Below, in pieces: positions 27,154 to 38,064 of a stretch of DNA of 64,000 bases. Within the stretch, counting starts at the first letter, position 1; each line of letters starts with the position of its first letter. The notes under the pieces were generated by a model. It worked only from the letters and a program-made list of their open reading frames with translations, ran no database searches and was not told the DNA's origin. The position numbers were made by a program, and so were the translations under genes. Source of the DNA: Sophora flavescens (taxonomy: Eukaryota; Streptophyta; Magnoliopsida; Fabales; Fabaceae); assembly GCA_030762895.1 (NCBI GenBank), contig CM061062.1, forward strand, positions 133,407,104 through 133,471,103. The letters are read 5' to 3'.

Positions 27154-28474
27154 AAGGAGAAAGTATCTGGACAAGCTCAAATCTTCCATGGAATCCTCTA
27201 AGGAAAAGGATTTCAAGGGAAAAGGCAAAGTCATAGTCAAAGATCATTTTGACTTTAAACAAATTCTGAAGAGGCTGGAAGCCACTCAGACAAAGAAGCC
27301 CGTTACGATTCATGATCTCTAGCAAGAGATTAAGAATCTAAAACAAGAGATCAAAGAGATCAAAGAGATCAAACAAGAACAAGCTGTTCATAAACTGATT
27401 TTGTCTCAAACGGCAGAGGCTCAATCAGACAAGTCTGGTGATGAAGATAAACCAGAGTCAAGCGCCATCAAGGAAGATGAGCATGACAAGCCTACTAAAG
27501 ATCAGGAAGATCATGAGGATGAAGCATTCCTGAATTTAGTAAATCAATTAAAGATTCAAAAGTTTCATATCAAGATCAAAATTATTATCGGAGAATTTGT
27601 TCTTGATTCTACAGCACTCTTTGATACAGGTGTTGATTCCAATTGCATCCAAGAAGGATTAATTCCTACAAAATACTTCGAGAAGACTTCGGAGAAGTTA
27701 AGAGCAGCTAATGGTTCTAAACTTAGAATCAATTATAAGCTGCCCAAAGCCATTATAGAAAACCAAGGTTTCCAGGTTGAAACCCCTTTTCTATTGGTCA
27801 GAGACTTGAAAAATGAAGTGATCCTTGGATCTCCATTCATTATGTCTCTTTTTCCCCTTTCCATTTCCCACAATGGAATTAAAACTCAACATCTGGGTAA
27901 AGACATATTCTTCCCATTCATCAGAAAACCTATCATTCGAGATTTAAATCTTCTCGATTGCAAGATTAACCAAATCAATTCCTTAAAAGAAGAAATTTCT
28001 TTTAAGAACATAGAGTTGCAATTGCAGCAACCAAAAATCAAAGAGAAGGTCAAGATCCTTTTCGATGAAATCCAAAAGTCTATCTGTTCTGATTTGCCCA
28101 CAGCATTTTGGAATAGAAAGTACTTTGTAGATTTGCCTTATGAACAAGATTTCAATGAGAGGCAAATCCCAACCAAATCTAGACCAATCCAAATGAATCA
28201 TGAACTCCTTAAGTATTGTCAAAAGGAAATTGATGATTTCTTAAGCAAAGGTTTAATCAGGGAGAGTAAATCTCCTTGGTCTTGTTCTGCTTTTTATGTA
28301 AATAAGCAGGCTGAGATTGAGCGTGGTACACCTCGCTTAGTCATCAATTATAAACCTTTGAACCAAGCTCTTAGGTGGATCAGATATCCAATTCCTAACA
28401 AGAGGGATTTGATTAACCGCCTGAGTATGGAAAAAATATTTTCAAAATTTGACATGAAATCTGGTTACTACTAG
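27149..28474 (+). pseudogene. Pararetroviral Pol part 1: coiled coil, protease, RT N-half
   Basis: A Lys/Glu-rich stretch predicted as coiled coil surrounds a TAG at 27320, with QEIKEIKEIKQEQ just after it. An open frame from 27401 then carries an aspartic-protease motif, DTG at 27623 within ALFDTGVDSN, and the start of reverse transcriptase (KGLIRESKSPWSC, FSKFDMKSGYY). A TAG at 28472 interrupts RT. The protease would release mature proteins and RT would copy pregenomic RNA. No restored sequence is offered. Confidence 0.8.
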
Positions 28475-29455
28475 ATAGAAGTCAAAGAAAGTGACCGTTA
28501 CAAAACAGCATTCACTGTTCCCTTTGGGCATTACGAATGGAATGTTATGCCCTTTGGTCTCAAAAATGCTCCTTCAGAATTCCAGAAAATTATGAATGAG
28601 ATCTTCAATCCCTATACAAACTTTACAATCGTCTACCTTGATGATGTTTTAGTCTTTTCTCAATCTATTGATCAACACTTTAAACATGTGAAAATCTTTA
28701 TAAGTGTGATCAAGAGAAATGGTTTAGCTGTGTCTAAAACCAAAATCGATCTCTTTCAAACTAAGATTAGAGTTCTTGGTCATAACATTTTCCAAGGAAC
28801 TATCATTCCTATCAGCAGAGCTATCGAATTTGCTGATAAGTTTCCTGATCAAATCATTGACAAAACCCAGCTTCAGAGATTCCTAGGATGTCTCAATTAC
28901 GTTGCTGACTTTGTCCCCAATCTTAGTAATATCATCAAACCCTTTCACAATCGTCTAAAGAAGGAACCTCCTCCTTGGACAGACGAGCATACAAAAGTTG
29001 TCCAACTTATCAAATCTAAGATAAAGAATCTTTTATGTCTTTATCTTCCAAATACTTCTGCTTTCAAAATTGTTGAAACCGATGCTTCTGACATTGGTTA
29101 TGGCGGTATTTTGAAACAAAGAATTTCAAATAAAGAGCATATCATTGCATATACTTCTAAGCATTGGAATTCTACTCAACAAAATTATTCTACTGTCAAA
29201 AAAGAGATTTTGGCAATAGTTTTATGTATTTCAAAATTTCAATCAGATTTACTTAATCAAAAATTTTTGGTTAGAATAGATTGTAAATCTGCCAAGGATA
29301 TTTTACAAAAGGATGTTCAAAATTTGGCATCAAAACTGATTTTTGCCAGATGGCAAGCAATTTTGAGTGCATTTGATTTTCAAATTGAATTTATCAAAGG
29401 CTCTTCAAATTCTCTTCCTGACTTTCTTACTCGTGAATATTTACAGGGTAGGTAA
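28475..29455 (+). pseudogene. Pararetroviral Pol part 2: RT catalytic half and RNase H
   Basis: The same frame continues after TAG 28472. The RT catalytic motif YLDD lies at 28634-28645 in FTIVYLDDVLVFSQS. RNase H follows, with ETDASDIGYGG and the end phrase FIKGSSNSLPDFLTREYL. This ending, with the product stopping at TAA 29453 and no integrase behind it, is typical of caulimovirids and not of Ty3/gypsy elements. Confidence 0.85.
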
Positions 29456-29474
29456 GAGAGAGAGATTGGCAGCA

Positions 29475-30776
29475 ATGCCAAAGACTGAGACTTCCTCTGC
29501 AAAGGGGAAGGGTAAAGGTATTGTCCTTAAAGGACCCAAACGCCAAGGTGCATCCAAATCAGGGTCTTCGGCCCAAAAGCAATCTGGGTCATCGACCCAA
29601 CAACCAACAATCAAACTTGGGTCTTCAACCCAAACCCAATCTGGGTCTTCAACCCAGCAAGACAAGCAGTCAAAAGCAGACTATGGCATCCCAATCCAAA
29701 CTCTTCAAGCCTTTCATGATCAAGGCCTGACCAAACTCCCTAAGGGAACATGGGGAGATAGAGTGGAAAACGAATCAGTTTCTCCACCCCCTCTCAAAGA
29801 CCTAATCATAGAATTAGCCCAAACAGCTATTCCCATAAATGTTGTCAAACCTGATACACGTTTATCAAAAGACAGCACCCAAACCCAAACTCAAACGGCC
29901 GCAACTAATTATGTTGCAAAAAACATATTTCAATTTGTTGTTCAAATGGAACCAGGATTTTGGGATAACAACCCTAACAAAGTTCCCTCCAAAATCTTTC
30001 AAAATGGTTCTCATTTCCAACAATCCCAACCAAACAAAACTAGAAATTTTTATGAGTTTATTTTGATTGATACAGATTCAGTCACGATCAAACATTATCA
30101 TGATCCTAAAGATCAATCAATATACACTCACTCAACTTTCCAAATTTTGAAGGTTTTAACACCTGAACAATTCGGAAAGAATTTAAATGTTTTCAAAAAA
30201 AATTCTCAAACTTTTGATCCCATTGGTTTTAATTACTGGGATTATCAACAAGCTTGGTACAACATTTTCTGGTACCAAAATATTCAAAATAAACATTCTT
30301 GGTTGATATATTTCAAGAAGAATGTCAAGTACAAATTCCCTCATTGGTTCGTCCACTGGTGGAGAATATTTGGCCCAATCAAGCAGATCCTTCCTGAAGA
30401 AGTTCTTGAAGGATATCAAACTTTCGAAAAATATTTTGACAGCAAGGAGACTCCTTTCCCTATCAATCTAATATTTTTCTCCAAATTTTACCTTTCATGG
30501 GTTTTCAGTTGGCAATATAAATACCAGAAGCAAGATCAATACCATGGTTTATTGCCAATCTTACAAAGAGCAACCTTTGTCAAGTGGTGGGCACAGTTCA
30601 ATTATGCAGTAGCCACAAGTGACAATGTTAAAATCTGGTTCCAGCAGAATCCCAAGTGGATGAAGGCAGCCATCCCAGAGACTTGTGAGTTTCTTAATCA
30701 GAGATCTCGTATAGTTCAGTTTTGGCAGGTTCCAATTCAAAAGAAAGTTTCCTTAGAAATATGGAAGCAATCTTGA
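29475..30776 (+). CDS. Pararetrovirus-associated ORF of unknown function
   Basis: ATG 29475 lies 20 bases after the Pol stop and opens a 433-codon frame, uninterrupted although the Pol before it is broken. The N-terminus is Lys-rich and then carries a short tandem GSSTQ/SGSSTQ repeat (about 29562-29662). The conserved core has FILIDTDSVTIKH, YWDYQQAWYNIFWYQ and FPHWFVHWWRIFGP, very rich in Trp, Phe and Tyr. A diverged homologue of this core is present at 32841-33502. I recognise no domain; it is probably a lineage-specific accessory ORF of the endogenous virus family. Confidence 0.6.
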   Translation: MPKTETSSAKGKGKGIVLKGPKRQGASKSGSSAQKQSGSSTQQPTIKLGSSTQTQSGSSTQQDKQSKADYGIPIQTLQAFHDQGLTKLPKGTWGDRVENESVSPPPLKDLIIELAQTAIPINVVKPDTRLSKDSTQTQTQTAATNYVAKNIFQFVVQMEPGFWDNNPNKVPSKIFQNGSHFQQSQPNKTRNFYEFILIDTDSVTIKHYHDPKDQSIYTHSTFQILKVLTPEQFGKNLNVFKKNSQTFDPIGFNYWDYQQAWYNIFWYQNIQNKHSWLIYFKKNVKYKFPHWFVHWWRIFGPIKQILPEEVLEGYQTFEKYFDSKETPFPINLIFFSKFYLSWVFSWQYKYQKQDQYHGLLPILQRATFVKWWAQFNYAVATSDNVKIWFQQNPKWMKAAIPETCEFLNQRSRIVQFWQVPIQKKVSLEIWKQS

Positions 30777-30949
30777 AGCTAGCAAAGGAGGAAGAAGACT
30801 CTTCACCAAAATCCTCCAAGCAGAAGCTTCCCCAAACTGATGAAGAAGAATACGAAGAAGATTTAAGCCATTGCTCAGATCCCTTCTATCAAAATGAAGA
30901 TGACTGCTATGGTATTGATACCACAGTCAACCTGAGTGATGATGATTAA
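30758..30949 (+). CDS. Acidic tail frame overlapping the previous ORF
   Basis: A frame in a different phase overlaps the end of the preceding ORF and encodes KLAKEEEDSSPKSSKQ and then an Asp/Glu-rich tail ending NLSDDD. The switch of phase near 30750 may be a lesion that separated an acidic C-terminal tail from the ORF, or a small separate gene. Confidence 0.4.
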   Translation, partial: NMEAILKLAKEEEDSSPKSSKQKLPQTDEEEYEEDLSHCSDPFYQNEDDCYGIDTTVNLSDDD

Positions 30950-31190
30950 TCCCTATCTCTCAGTCAACAAATTCAATCAAAACTCTGGATTGAATAGTTC
31001 CAGTCATCCGATGATACCGTTCCTTGCCGATCCGCAGTTCGGTCAAATTCACCGGATCTTTGTTCATCACCGCACTATTCACTTTACGAGCAAAGACAGT
31101 CCCCGTCATGTTACCGCCTTTGCTTCGTAATAGTTGCAATAGTATAGGTCATTCTTACCGTTACTGTTGTAATAGTAATTTTTCAATCTT

Positions 31191-31201
31191 CTATTTAAAG
31201 G
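31191..31201 (+). promoter_or_regulatory. Possible pararetroviral TATA box
   Basis: CTATTTAAAGG lies about 240 bp after the last ORF. A non-coding, pyrimidine-rich segment follows to about 31700. Caulimovirids have a pregenomic RNA promoter and leader in this position. I see no initiator-tRNA primer site in what follows, so the leader is either truncated or misplaced. Confidence 0.35.
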
Positions 31202-31735
31202 ATGTTAGGCTCAGTTGTTAGCAAACCGAAAATTTTAGAGAGAGTTTAGAGTGAGAAACTCTGAGAGCCTTCTGAGCTTTCATTTTGTGAGTTCCTCAGT
31301 TGTTTTTATTTCTTCTTCAATCTTTTCAATCTTGTAGCGTTAAAGCTTGTAGTTTTCAAGATGTTTTCAATCCAAACCTGCATGGTTTAATCACATCTAT
31401 TCTCCCTCCACCGGTTCTGATAAGGCTCTGCCTCCGCTCCGGTTTCTTTTTAATTTTTATTTTTCCCAGTTCTTGGTCGGTTCTACCACCTTTCTGCGTT
31501 TATGCTTTATTTCATGTTTTAATTTCTACAGTACTTGTTTTTACTGTTTTACTGTTTTAATTTCTACAGTATCTATTTTTACTGTTTTCATGTTTTAATT
31601 TCCATATTTTATTTTGTTTTAATTAATGTAATTTCCGTCTGTTTTCCTACTTCTTTCATCCTGCTCTTCTTTTCCCCTTTCCTTCCTTGAACCCGTAATC
31701 GATCTAGTATCACCTAGTACCTACCACAATGCCTA

Positions 31736-31769
<34 letters not shown>

Positions 31770-31770
<1 letters not shown>

Positions 31771-31940
31771 GGCATATCTTTCTCTTTCCTCAATCACCTA
31801 GTACCTACCACAATGCCTACCAATTTCTAGGTTTCGCCGTGTAACATATGAAATGGAAATTGAGGCTGGAGTCTGATATTTTACCCAAAAAAGTTTTGAT
31901 ACGACACTATTTTGTGTTTTTTTAAAATATTTGTGCTTGA
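31770..31940. repeat. Dispersed repeat, copy 2
   Basis: Close match to 2829-2985 in the same orientation. Just upstream, 31709-31738 repeats its CACCTAGTACCTACCACAAT segment once more, so the TA microsatellite lies between two partial copies. Confidence 0.75.
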
Positions 31941-32292
31941 TATATGAAGGTATTAACAAATATATTGTGAAGGTGATTAATTTTTCTCATATCAGATTTT
32001 TGATAAACTTGATCTCAAACTATCATCAACAATTGTGGGAGAAGGTTGGGTGGGAGTCGTGGGTCTTGGTAGTGACTGAAACAGAATGCTAAAATTTGGT
32101 TGGCAGTGGCTGAAATAGAAGAAAAAACGTAGAGAACGTGAAAGGCAGCACGTGAAGGGGTTGTTGTGAATGTGAAAGGGAGCACATGACTTTTAAATTG
32201 GGTGTTTTAATCTTAGCCATTGATTTTAATCTAAAGGTTGAAAATTATACCTCTCAATCTCATATAAAAACCTCATTCTCACATGATATGCT

Positions 32293-32294
<2 letters not shown>

Positions 32295-32362
<68 letters not shown>
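32295..32362. repeat. TA microsatellite
   Basis: A pure TA run of about 34 units. Confidence 0.95.
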
Positions 32363-32367
<5 letters not shown>

Positions 32368-32589
32368 ATCAAGAAACTTCTGATTCAGATGTTGGTTGTC
32401 TAAGTTATGGATGTCTTCGAGATAACTGTGAATGTAAATTCACTATTAATGTTATATCCAAGGAAGTTTGTTTGAATTCATAAATCCAATTAAAAGAAAA
32501 GAAATAAATAACTTTAATGAAAGTTTAAATGAGAAAAACTTCTTAGATATAATTCATAGAAAGGAGAATCATGTAAACTTTTTACTAGA

Positions 32590-33502
32590 TCCCGTGGTGG
32601 GGCTCCAGCCTCACCTTCCAAATCAAAACATTTAACACTTGATTTGCTAGCCCCATCAGCCTCAAAAATAACCCAAAAAGGCCCTTCTCAATTTATCCAA
32701 CCACAAACATCCAACAAATTTTCACCCCTTCAAGATGATAACTCACCCAAAATAACTTCACCAAGAGAACCCCTTTCCTCACAAGTTAAAACTATTTGTA
32801 GGAACCTGAATTTGGTGACCTCATTAACCCTCCTTGGGATATGATGGCTCAGCTTATCCCAAAAGGATTTGGCTGGGTACCCATTAGCTGTGATAAAAAG
32901 AATTTACAGTTATATCAATATGTTTTGATTGATACGAACTCTGTTGATATCATTCAGGAAACAAATCTGAAAATCCCGATATCATTGCTTATTCAAAATC
33001 CAAAATTAAAAGAGTTCTCACTTTGGATGATTGGAAACAAGGACCTTTTACTCCAAAAAGGTTCTCTCGGGTATTTTACCCACCAATTTACAATTACTAT
33101 GATTATCAAGAAGCCTGGAAAATGGTCCTTCATGAACCTAATCCTTGCCACTCTTGGTGTTTCAATTTTTTAAATAACCAAACCAGGTTTCTAAATTGGT
33201 TTATGGAATGGTTTTGGGAGAATGGTTTATCTGTAGATATTCTTCCAAATTTCCTTTTCAAGATATATGATGAATATAAGAAATTAACTCCTTCAATCCC
33301 AGTGTCAGGAAAATTACTTCATTTATGTGCTCAATTTGGGATTGCTTGGTTACTTAAAATAAATTTTGAGTTTCATCAACATTTACTAGAACCATTTACA
33401 AAATACATTTGTTCATTAAATACGGTTTCTTGGTGGAAAAAGTTCAACAATAATGTGGTTGAAACCAAGTTCGTTTCTTGGAAAAAGAACCATAGCCTCT
33501 AA
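32590..33502 (+). pseudogene. Second, decayed copy of the pararetrovirus-associated ORF
   Basis: Three frames in succession carry it: 32590-32844, 32841-33020 and 33023-33502, so at least two frameshifts are present. Matches to the ORF at 29475 are protein-level: YQYVLIDTNSVDI against YEFILIDTDSVTI, and YNYYDYQEAW with FLNWFMEWFWENG against YWDYQQAW with HWFVHWWRIFG. It is too diverged to be a recent duplicate of that copy. No protease, RT or capsid sequence accompanies it. Confidence 0.75.
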
Positions 33503-33837
33503 TAGGTTAAGGCTTGCAAAGGCATCACAATAGAGAAGATGATCCCAACTAATTTTGCACCATAGCCTCTACTATATTGTTTTGAAATAATTTTTTTTAA
33601 AAAAACATAGGTATTTGTGTTTTTATATGTCGGCAAGGGTTTACCGATCGTGAACACCTTATATTATTTCATATATATAAGTATCGAAATTAATGAGAAA
33701 TTAAAATATATTTATAGTTTGATTTTTTTTTTTTGTTAATTGTGACAAAAAAGAGCATTCATTATACAAATTTAATTATAAATGAAACAAGTAACAATAT
33801 GTTAAATATTATTAAAAGATCCCTAATTCTGTGATTT

Positions 33838-33945
33838 AATGGTTGGTCTAGTGGTTTGATCCATCAAGTTGTTCCAGGTCTTAGGTTCGAAACCCAAGCA
33901 ACTTAGATTCATTTTATTCTAAGCGTTTTAGTTTTTAAGAAAAAA
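33838..33945 (+). mobile_element. tRNA-derived SINE head candidate
   Basis: A box-A-like TGGTCTAGTGG (33844-33854) and box-B-like GGTTCGAAACC (33884-33894) are spaced 29 bp apart, as in a tRNA-derived pol III promoter. The surrounding sequence does not fold into a clear tRNA and has no acceptor stem I can see. A partly similar reverse-strand piece follows (box-A-like TAGCTTGATGG read on the minus strand near 34020). Confidence 0.45.
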
Positions 33946-34187
33946 TGGTCCAAAAGTGATAGCCGTGGGAATCGTACACTGAACACCTTCCTGCTTCAGT
34001 AAAACCAGCTAACGGACCATCAAGCTACGCATGTTTAGATGTATATTTGTGACATGTAATTAAATATAATGTTTGAAAAAAATGTTTTTAGATGTATATT
34101 TGTGACACACAATTAAGTATAATGTTTGAAAAAAATGTTCCAGAAGGAACTCTCATTCTCCACCCGAATGCTGAGAAACGTGTTTTA

Positions 34188-34290
34188 CGACCCGCGAAAC
34201 TGACTCGGATAGATCTCTCATTTCAGACCATTAATTTACGACCTGCGAAACTGACCCGGATAGATCTCTCATTTAAGACCATTAAACTCT
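34188..34290. repeat. Tandem duplication, about 51 bp unit
   Basis: Two copies share GCGAAACTGACYCGGATAGA and then CTCTCATTT. A second duplication of about 57 bp with TGTATATTTGTGACA lies just upstream (34030-34140). Confidence 0.85.
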
Positions 34291-34926
34291 TTGATTTTTC
34301 AGTATATTACTCACATAATACCAAGGAAAGGAAGCCCTAATCCCGTTACACCCACCAATTACGTTTCAACTACGAGACATGTTTTTCAGTTTCATTGTTA
34401 TCGAATCTGAATTATTGTGAGTATTAACTTGGTTTATTTTGTCTTATAGGGAGCACTTATCAATGGGCATCAAGAAACAATTGACTTGATGTATATTATG
34501 GTGAATGACAGTTGGTCTCCAAAAGAGTAGCATGAAGACGTGAAGGGTGAGACTGAGTGAAGGAGCAGGGGATAGGAATTGAAATGAAAAAAATAAAAAT
34601 AATTTATTTTGTTTTTACAATTATGCCCTCTAGAAGGTTTGACTAAGATAAGAATGATGTGTCAAATTTTAAATGATGTGACGCTAGTTGACAAAATCTG
34701 ATTGTAAATTTTACCCAAAATATTGGGGAGACACCAGAGAATTCGCCTATTTTACTTATTAAATTTTTTGATCTAAAAAATTTGAACCCACTTTTCTGTG
34801 TAGCACCGTGTGATCCCTCATCGGTTCCTTCCAGGTAATCCTCCTCCACGCTGCAAAATTCGTCCCGTCGATCCGGCTACCGTAGCTATTGACGAAATAC
34901 CATCGCGCGAACAGGGGAATTGATGA

Positions 34927-36065
34927 TGTTCAGACCATTATAAACCCCTTCTCCACTTCATCTCTCCACTACCAAAGCATAATTCTTATCCATTCCTATC
35001 TTCTCTCAAATTCTGCACAGCCAGTACTTCACATTCACACTCTTTTACTCTCTCCTACCTCATCAACACTCTTGGCTTCATGCCTGAAATTGCTCTTGAA
35101 GCTTCCAAACGATGTCGTTTTGAGACCTCACAAAATCCGGATACAGTTTTTGCCCTCTTTAGAAGCCATGCCATGGCTTTTCAGATTCCAAGGTGAGTAA
35201 TATTCTTAGAAAGTTACCGTAGTTGCTTTCATGCAATCCCCACAAATCTATTTTGCCAAAGTTTGAATTTTTAGCCTCCATAGGTGCTTCCACCTCTGGC
35301 ATTGTGCTGTCCATGACTAAGAGCCCTCAATTCCTATTTTCAAGCCTCGAGAATAGTATCATCCCTATGTATGAATTGATGAGAACATTCTTTCAATCTG
35401 ATAAGAAAACCCTCGATCCTTTACTTAGTTCGCCTAGTTTATTAGTAAACAAGAAACATCTTAGGGAAAATCTGAAATTCTTGTGTAATGAAGGAGTGAA
35501 GGAATCAAACATTGCCTATTTGATTCGGCTGAGTTCTCTATTAAATGATAACAGCTTAAGGAAGGTCGTGGATGAAGTAAAGGAATTAGGGTTTGATCCT
35601 TCAAAAGTAAGTTTTGATAATGCATTGCTAGCCAAAGTGGGTGTCTCCAAACCCAAACGGAATGCAAAAGTTGAAGCCTTTAAGAGCTGGGGGTGGTCTG
35701 AAGAAGAAACCACTGTTGCATTCAGGAGGGATCCGAGTTGTATGTTGACATCTAAGGATAAAATTAATGGGTTGATGAGCTTTTGGGTCAGTCATCTAAC
35801 TTGGAATTCTTTGGACCTTGTCATATGTACAGTGCCTTTTGGATATAGTTTGGAGAAAAGGATCATTCCAAGGGCTTTGGTTGTCCAATATCGACTCACA
35901 AAAGGTTTGATAAAGAAGAATGTCAGCTTATTTACACCTTTTATCTTGTCCGAAAATTTGTTTCTTGAAAAGTATGTGAAAATTTTCAAGGAGGAAACTG
36001 TTGAGCTGTTAAAGTTATACCAGGGAGGGAAAAAATCGAATTTTCGAGATAAGAGAGAGGATTAG
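34927..36065 (+). pseudogene. mTERF-family protein pseudogene
   Basis: Plant mTERF proteins are organelle nucleic-acid-binding helical-repeat proteins of transcription and RNA processing. The N-terminal part is in one frame (SYLINTLGFMPEIALEASKR ... TVFALFRSH), and the rest in another from about 35190 (KSILPKFEFLASIGAS, NLKFLCNEGVKESNI, VEAFKSWGWSEEETTVAFRR, SLEKRIIPRALVV, FLEKYVKIFKEE). A frameshift near 35190 and a TAG at 35220 break it. The upstream open stretch has no start codon before 35075. The C-terminus ends naturally at 36063. The C-terminal 280 codons are open, so the loss may be recent or a shorter product could be made from within. Length and single-exon layout fit the family. 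Confidence 0.85.
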
Positions 36066-37373
36066 CATCAATTAGTTATTAAATTGTTAGGTAGTGAGCA
36101 CATGCTTTTGTGTAAAACTGTAATTCATCCGTGTTATGTTTCTTGATGCTAGTTGATGTACTAGTGTGAAACAAGGATTTCAACTATTTCAAGTAACATG
36201 TTTTCTTTGCTAATTTGTGTCTAATTTGACTATTTTGATATAAAAGCTTTCATATACAATACAGTACACAGCTCATTTCTGTTTCTTTGGTGCGTGCCAA
36301 TGACCAACACTTCTGTAATGAGTTTGGTTTAAAAGTTTTTTCAAGCACTTAAATCTGTGTTGTTTCTTCTATCAAAAGGTCTAGTTGATAATATTTCTTG
36401 CTTCTTCATAGTACACCATGCGTTTTTTCGGTGGAGTTGCTCCTCTTGAAGTTTGTTAAAATGTGTCAAGGTAGAAACTCTTAGTTGAAGGAAAATGTAA
36501 ATTTTAAGAATAACCTAGTGATAGTGGCATGTGCTTTTCTCAATTATTTAACTTGTGAATTAAAATGGGTGATTTAATATTATTACATTTCTTGAGCTGA
36601 TTTAAATAACAGTATTGTTCAAGTGAAAATGGCTACTCGTTAAAATTCTTCACTTCAGATGCTGATAGGAATTAAAAGCTAGTTTTCTGTTTAATTATCT
36701 TGAATGCAATTTTTATTTTTGGTTTTCTTACTATGACTTCTTATGTATTATGCTCTCTTTCATTCAATGTGTGTTCCATTGAATTATTTTGCATGCAATT
36801 TTTAATTTTGGTTTTGTATTCTTAGCTATTTTGTTCAGATTGATGGATTGATCTAAGGTTTAAATTCATATCACTAGTTATTAGTCCATGAATGCTATGG
36901 ATTTTCCTTTCACTTTTTGTTTTGGAGATCCATTTATGGCTTTTTTTTTCTTTTCTGTATTTAATTGGATTTGGACTCAAGTTCAGGTTGAAAATCACAT
37001 CACAAAAATTTCAGAATTTTTGTTGTGGGATTTTTTGGGCAGATTTGTTCTTTCTGTAACTTTTGGGCTAAAATCAATCATATACATGTATTAATAATAC
37101 AGATCAAGGTTTGTAATTTAGCATTCAGATTTTAATTGAGTAATTTGGACACATACATATCATTAAAATAATAAAATCCATGAAATACTAATGGAGGAAC
37201 CACTCAACTTTTTAATTGAGCATTCCTGGTAGGTATGGTCTTGTTTATTTTATTATGCATCAAATCATAGTCGATGTTTTTATAAGCTGCTTCCGTGCAA
37301 TCTCTAGTAAGAAACTAATGCCTGCCTATACCTATGCATATATAGGTGTAATGCTTTATAGTTTTTACACTCA
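36066..37373. other. AT-rich intergenic DNA downstream of the mTERF pseudogene
   Basis: Probably old 3' flank. I see no open frame with conserved motifs and no mobile element ends. Confidence 0.6.
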
Positions 37374-37462
37374 TTACACCTTTTGTTTTGTCTGAAAAAT
37401 TGTTTCTTGAAAAGTATGTGAAATTTTTTAAGGAGGAAACTGTTCAGCTGTTAAAGCTATAA
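37374..37462 (+). pseudogene. 3' end fragment of a second mTERF copy
   Basis: It matches 35933-36021 of the mTERF pseudogene with few changes and keeps the frame: TPFVLSEKLFLEKYVKFFKE and then a stop at 37460. Only the last 30 or so codons survive. mTERF genes often occur in tandem clusters, so this is probably the remains of a tandem copy. Confidence 0.85.
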
Positions 37463-38064
37463 ATACTTTCTTAAAGTTCTTCACTTCAAAATTCAAATAC
37501 TTATAGGATAGCTAGTTTGCTGCTTGTTATCATATACTACAAGTAGGGATCTGTTATTGATTTATGTCCAGACGGGGAGCCTTTTATTGATTTATTTCAG
37601 GGTGGAAGTCTTAGACAATAGACATCCTTGATTTTGCGGTGAGGCGAGGCCCCGTTGCTGGAGGATTATTGCCATTTGTTACCCTTGTTTCATTTGTAGC
37701 AATATAAATTGTACACTAAATTATAATTTTGATCCTTATCTTTATTTTAGGTTTCAAATTGGTTCTCTTTTATTTTTTTTTATCAAAATGCTCCCTTGTT
37801 TTGCAAAGTTGTACCAATGTGGCCTCTTTTATTTTTTGTTTCGAAATGGTCCTCATTTTGCAAAAATAGTCCCTTTTTTAGTTATGAAATTATCCCTCTT
37901 TTATTTTATTTTTCCGAAATAGTCCCTTATTTTTCAAAAGTTATATCAATTTGGCCCTATTCGTATCACATTTTAAACAGAAAAGACCATATTGAAACTT
38001 AAATTAAAGATAATAATTTTGGATCAAAGCAACAGTCATAAATAAGAAATAAATACATAGTAAT
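37463..38064. other. Intergenic low-complexity DNA
   Basis: Contains a T-rich tract with degenerate repeats of a TTTTATTTTTTGTTTCGAAATGGTCC-like phrase (about 37750-37940). No gene is seen. Confidence 0.6.

Larger units (their letters stand above)
25037..31700 (+). mobile_element. Endogenous caulimovirid-like pararetrovirus, partial
   Basis: Successive frames show a CCHC coat-protein-like ORF, a coiled-coil stretch, an aspartic protease, reverse transcriptase and RNase H. There is no integrase domain and no LTR pair, which distinguishes a pararetrovirus from the Ty3/gypsy elements alongside. A further large ORF and a TATA-bearing segment follow. The left end abuts a truncated LTR at 25035. 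The movement-protein region expected upstream in Caulimoviridae is not visible. The right limit is uncertain. Several stops make it non-functional as it stands. Placement in Caulimoviridae is from domain order and sequence character; I cannot name the genus. Confidence 0.82.
31701..32589. other. Repeat-filled spacer between pararetroviral remnants
   Basis: It contains a short copy and then a full copy of the dispersed repeat seen at 2829, split by a TA microsatellite (31739-31768), and a second TA run at 32295-32362. I see no gene. Confidence 0.7.
33503..34926. other. Intergenic, with tRNA-like SINE pieces and short tandem duplications
   Basis: No gene is supported. It holds a tRNA-like SINE head at 33838, a possible inverted one near 33960-34035, and tandem duplications at about 34030-34140 and 34188-34290. 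An acceptor-like pyrimidine tract and AG at 34432-34450 precedes a short frame (GALINGHQETIDLMYIM), which may be an exon scrap but is too short to identify. Confidence 0.6.

Noticed and set aside
25037..31700. Ty3/gypsy element rather than pararetrovirus
   Set aside because: No integrase motif, no LTR pair and no polypurine-LTR junction follow RNase H; the RNase H ending and the following accessory ORF fit a caulimovirid-like source.
25037..31700. Infectious endogenous virus
   Set aside because: Stops at 25696, 27320 and 28472, a lost 5' part and no visible primer binding site make it defective.
33838..34035. Functional tRNA genes
   Set aside because: Box-A and box-B-like words are present but no acceptor stem, anticodon arm or full cloverleaf can be drawn.
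35185..35215. Splice donor (AGGTGAGTAA) and an intron in the mTERF gene
   Set aside because: Similarity to the family continues directly across the site in the next frame, so a frameshift explains it better than an intron.
37750..37940. Possible coding exon in T-rich tract
   Set aside because: The repeated TTTTATTTTTTGTTTCGAAATGG-like phrase explains the frame; no conserved peptide is seen.
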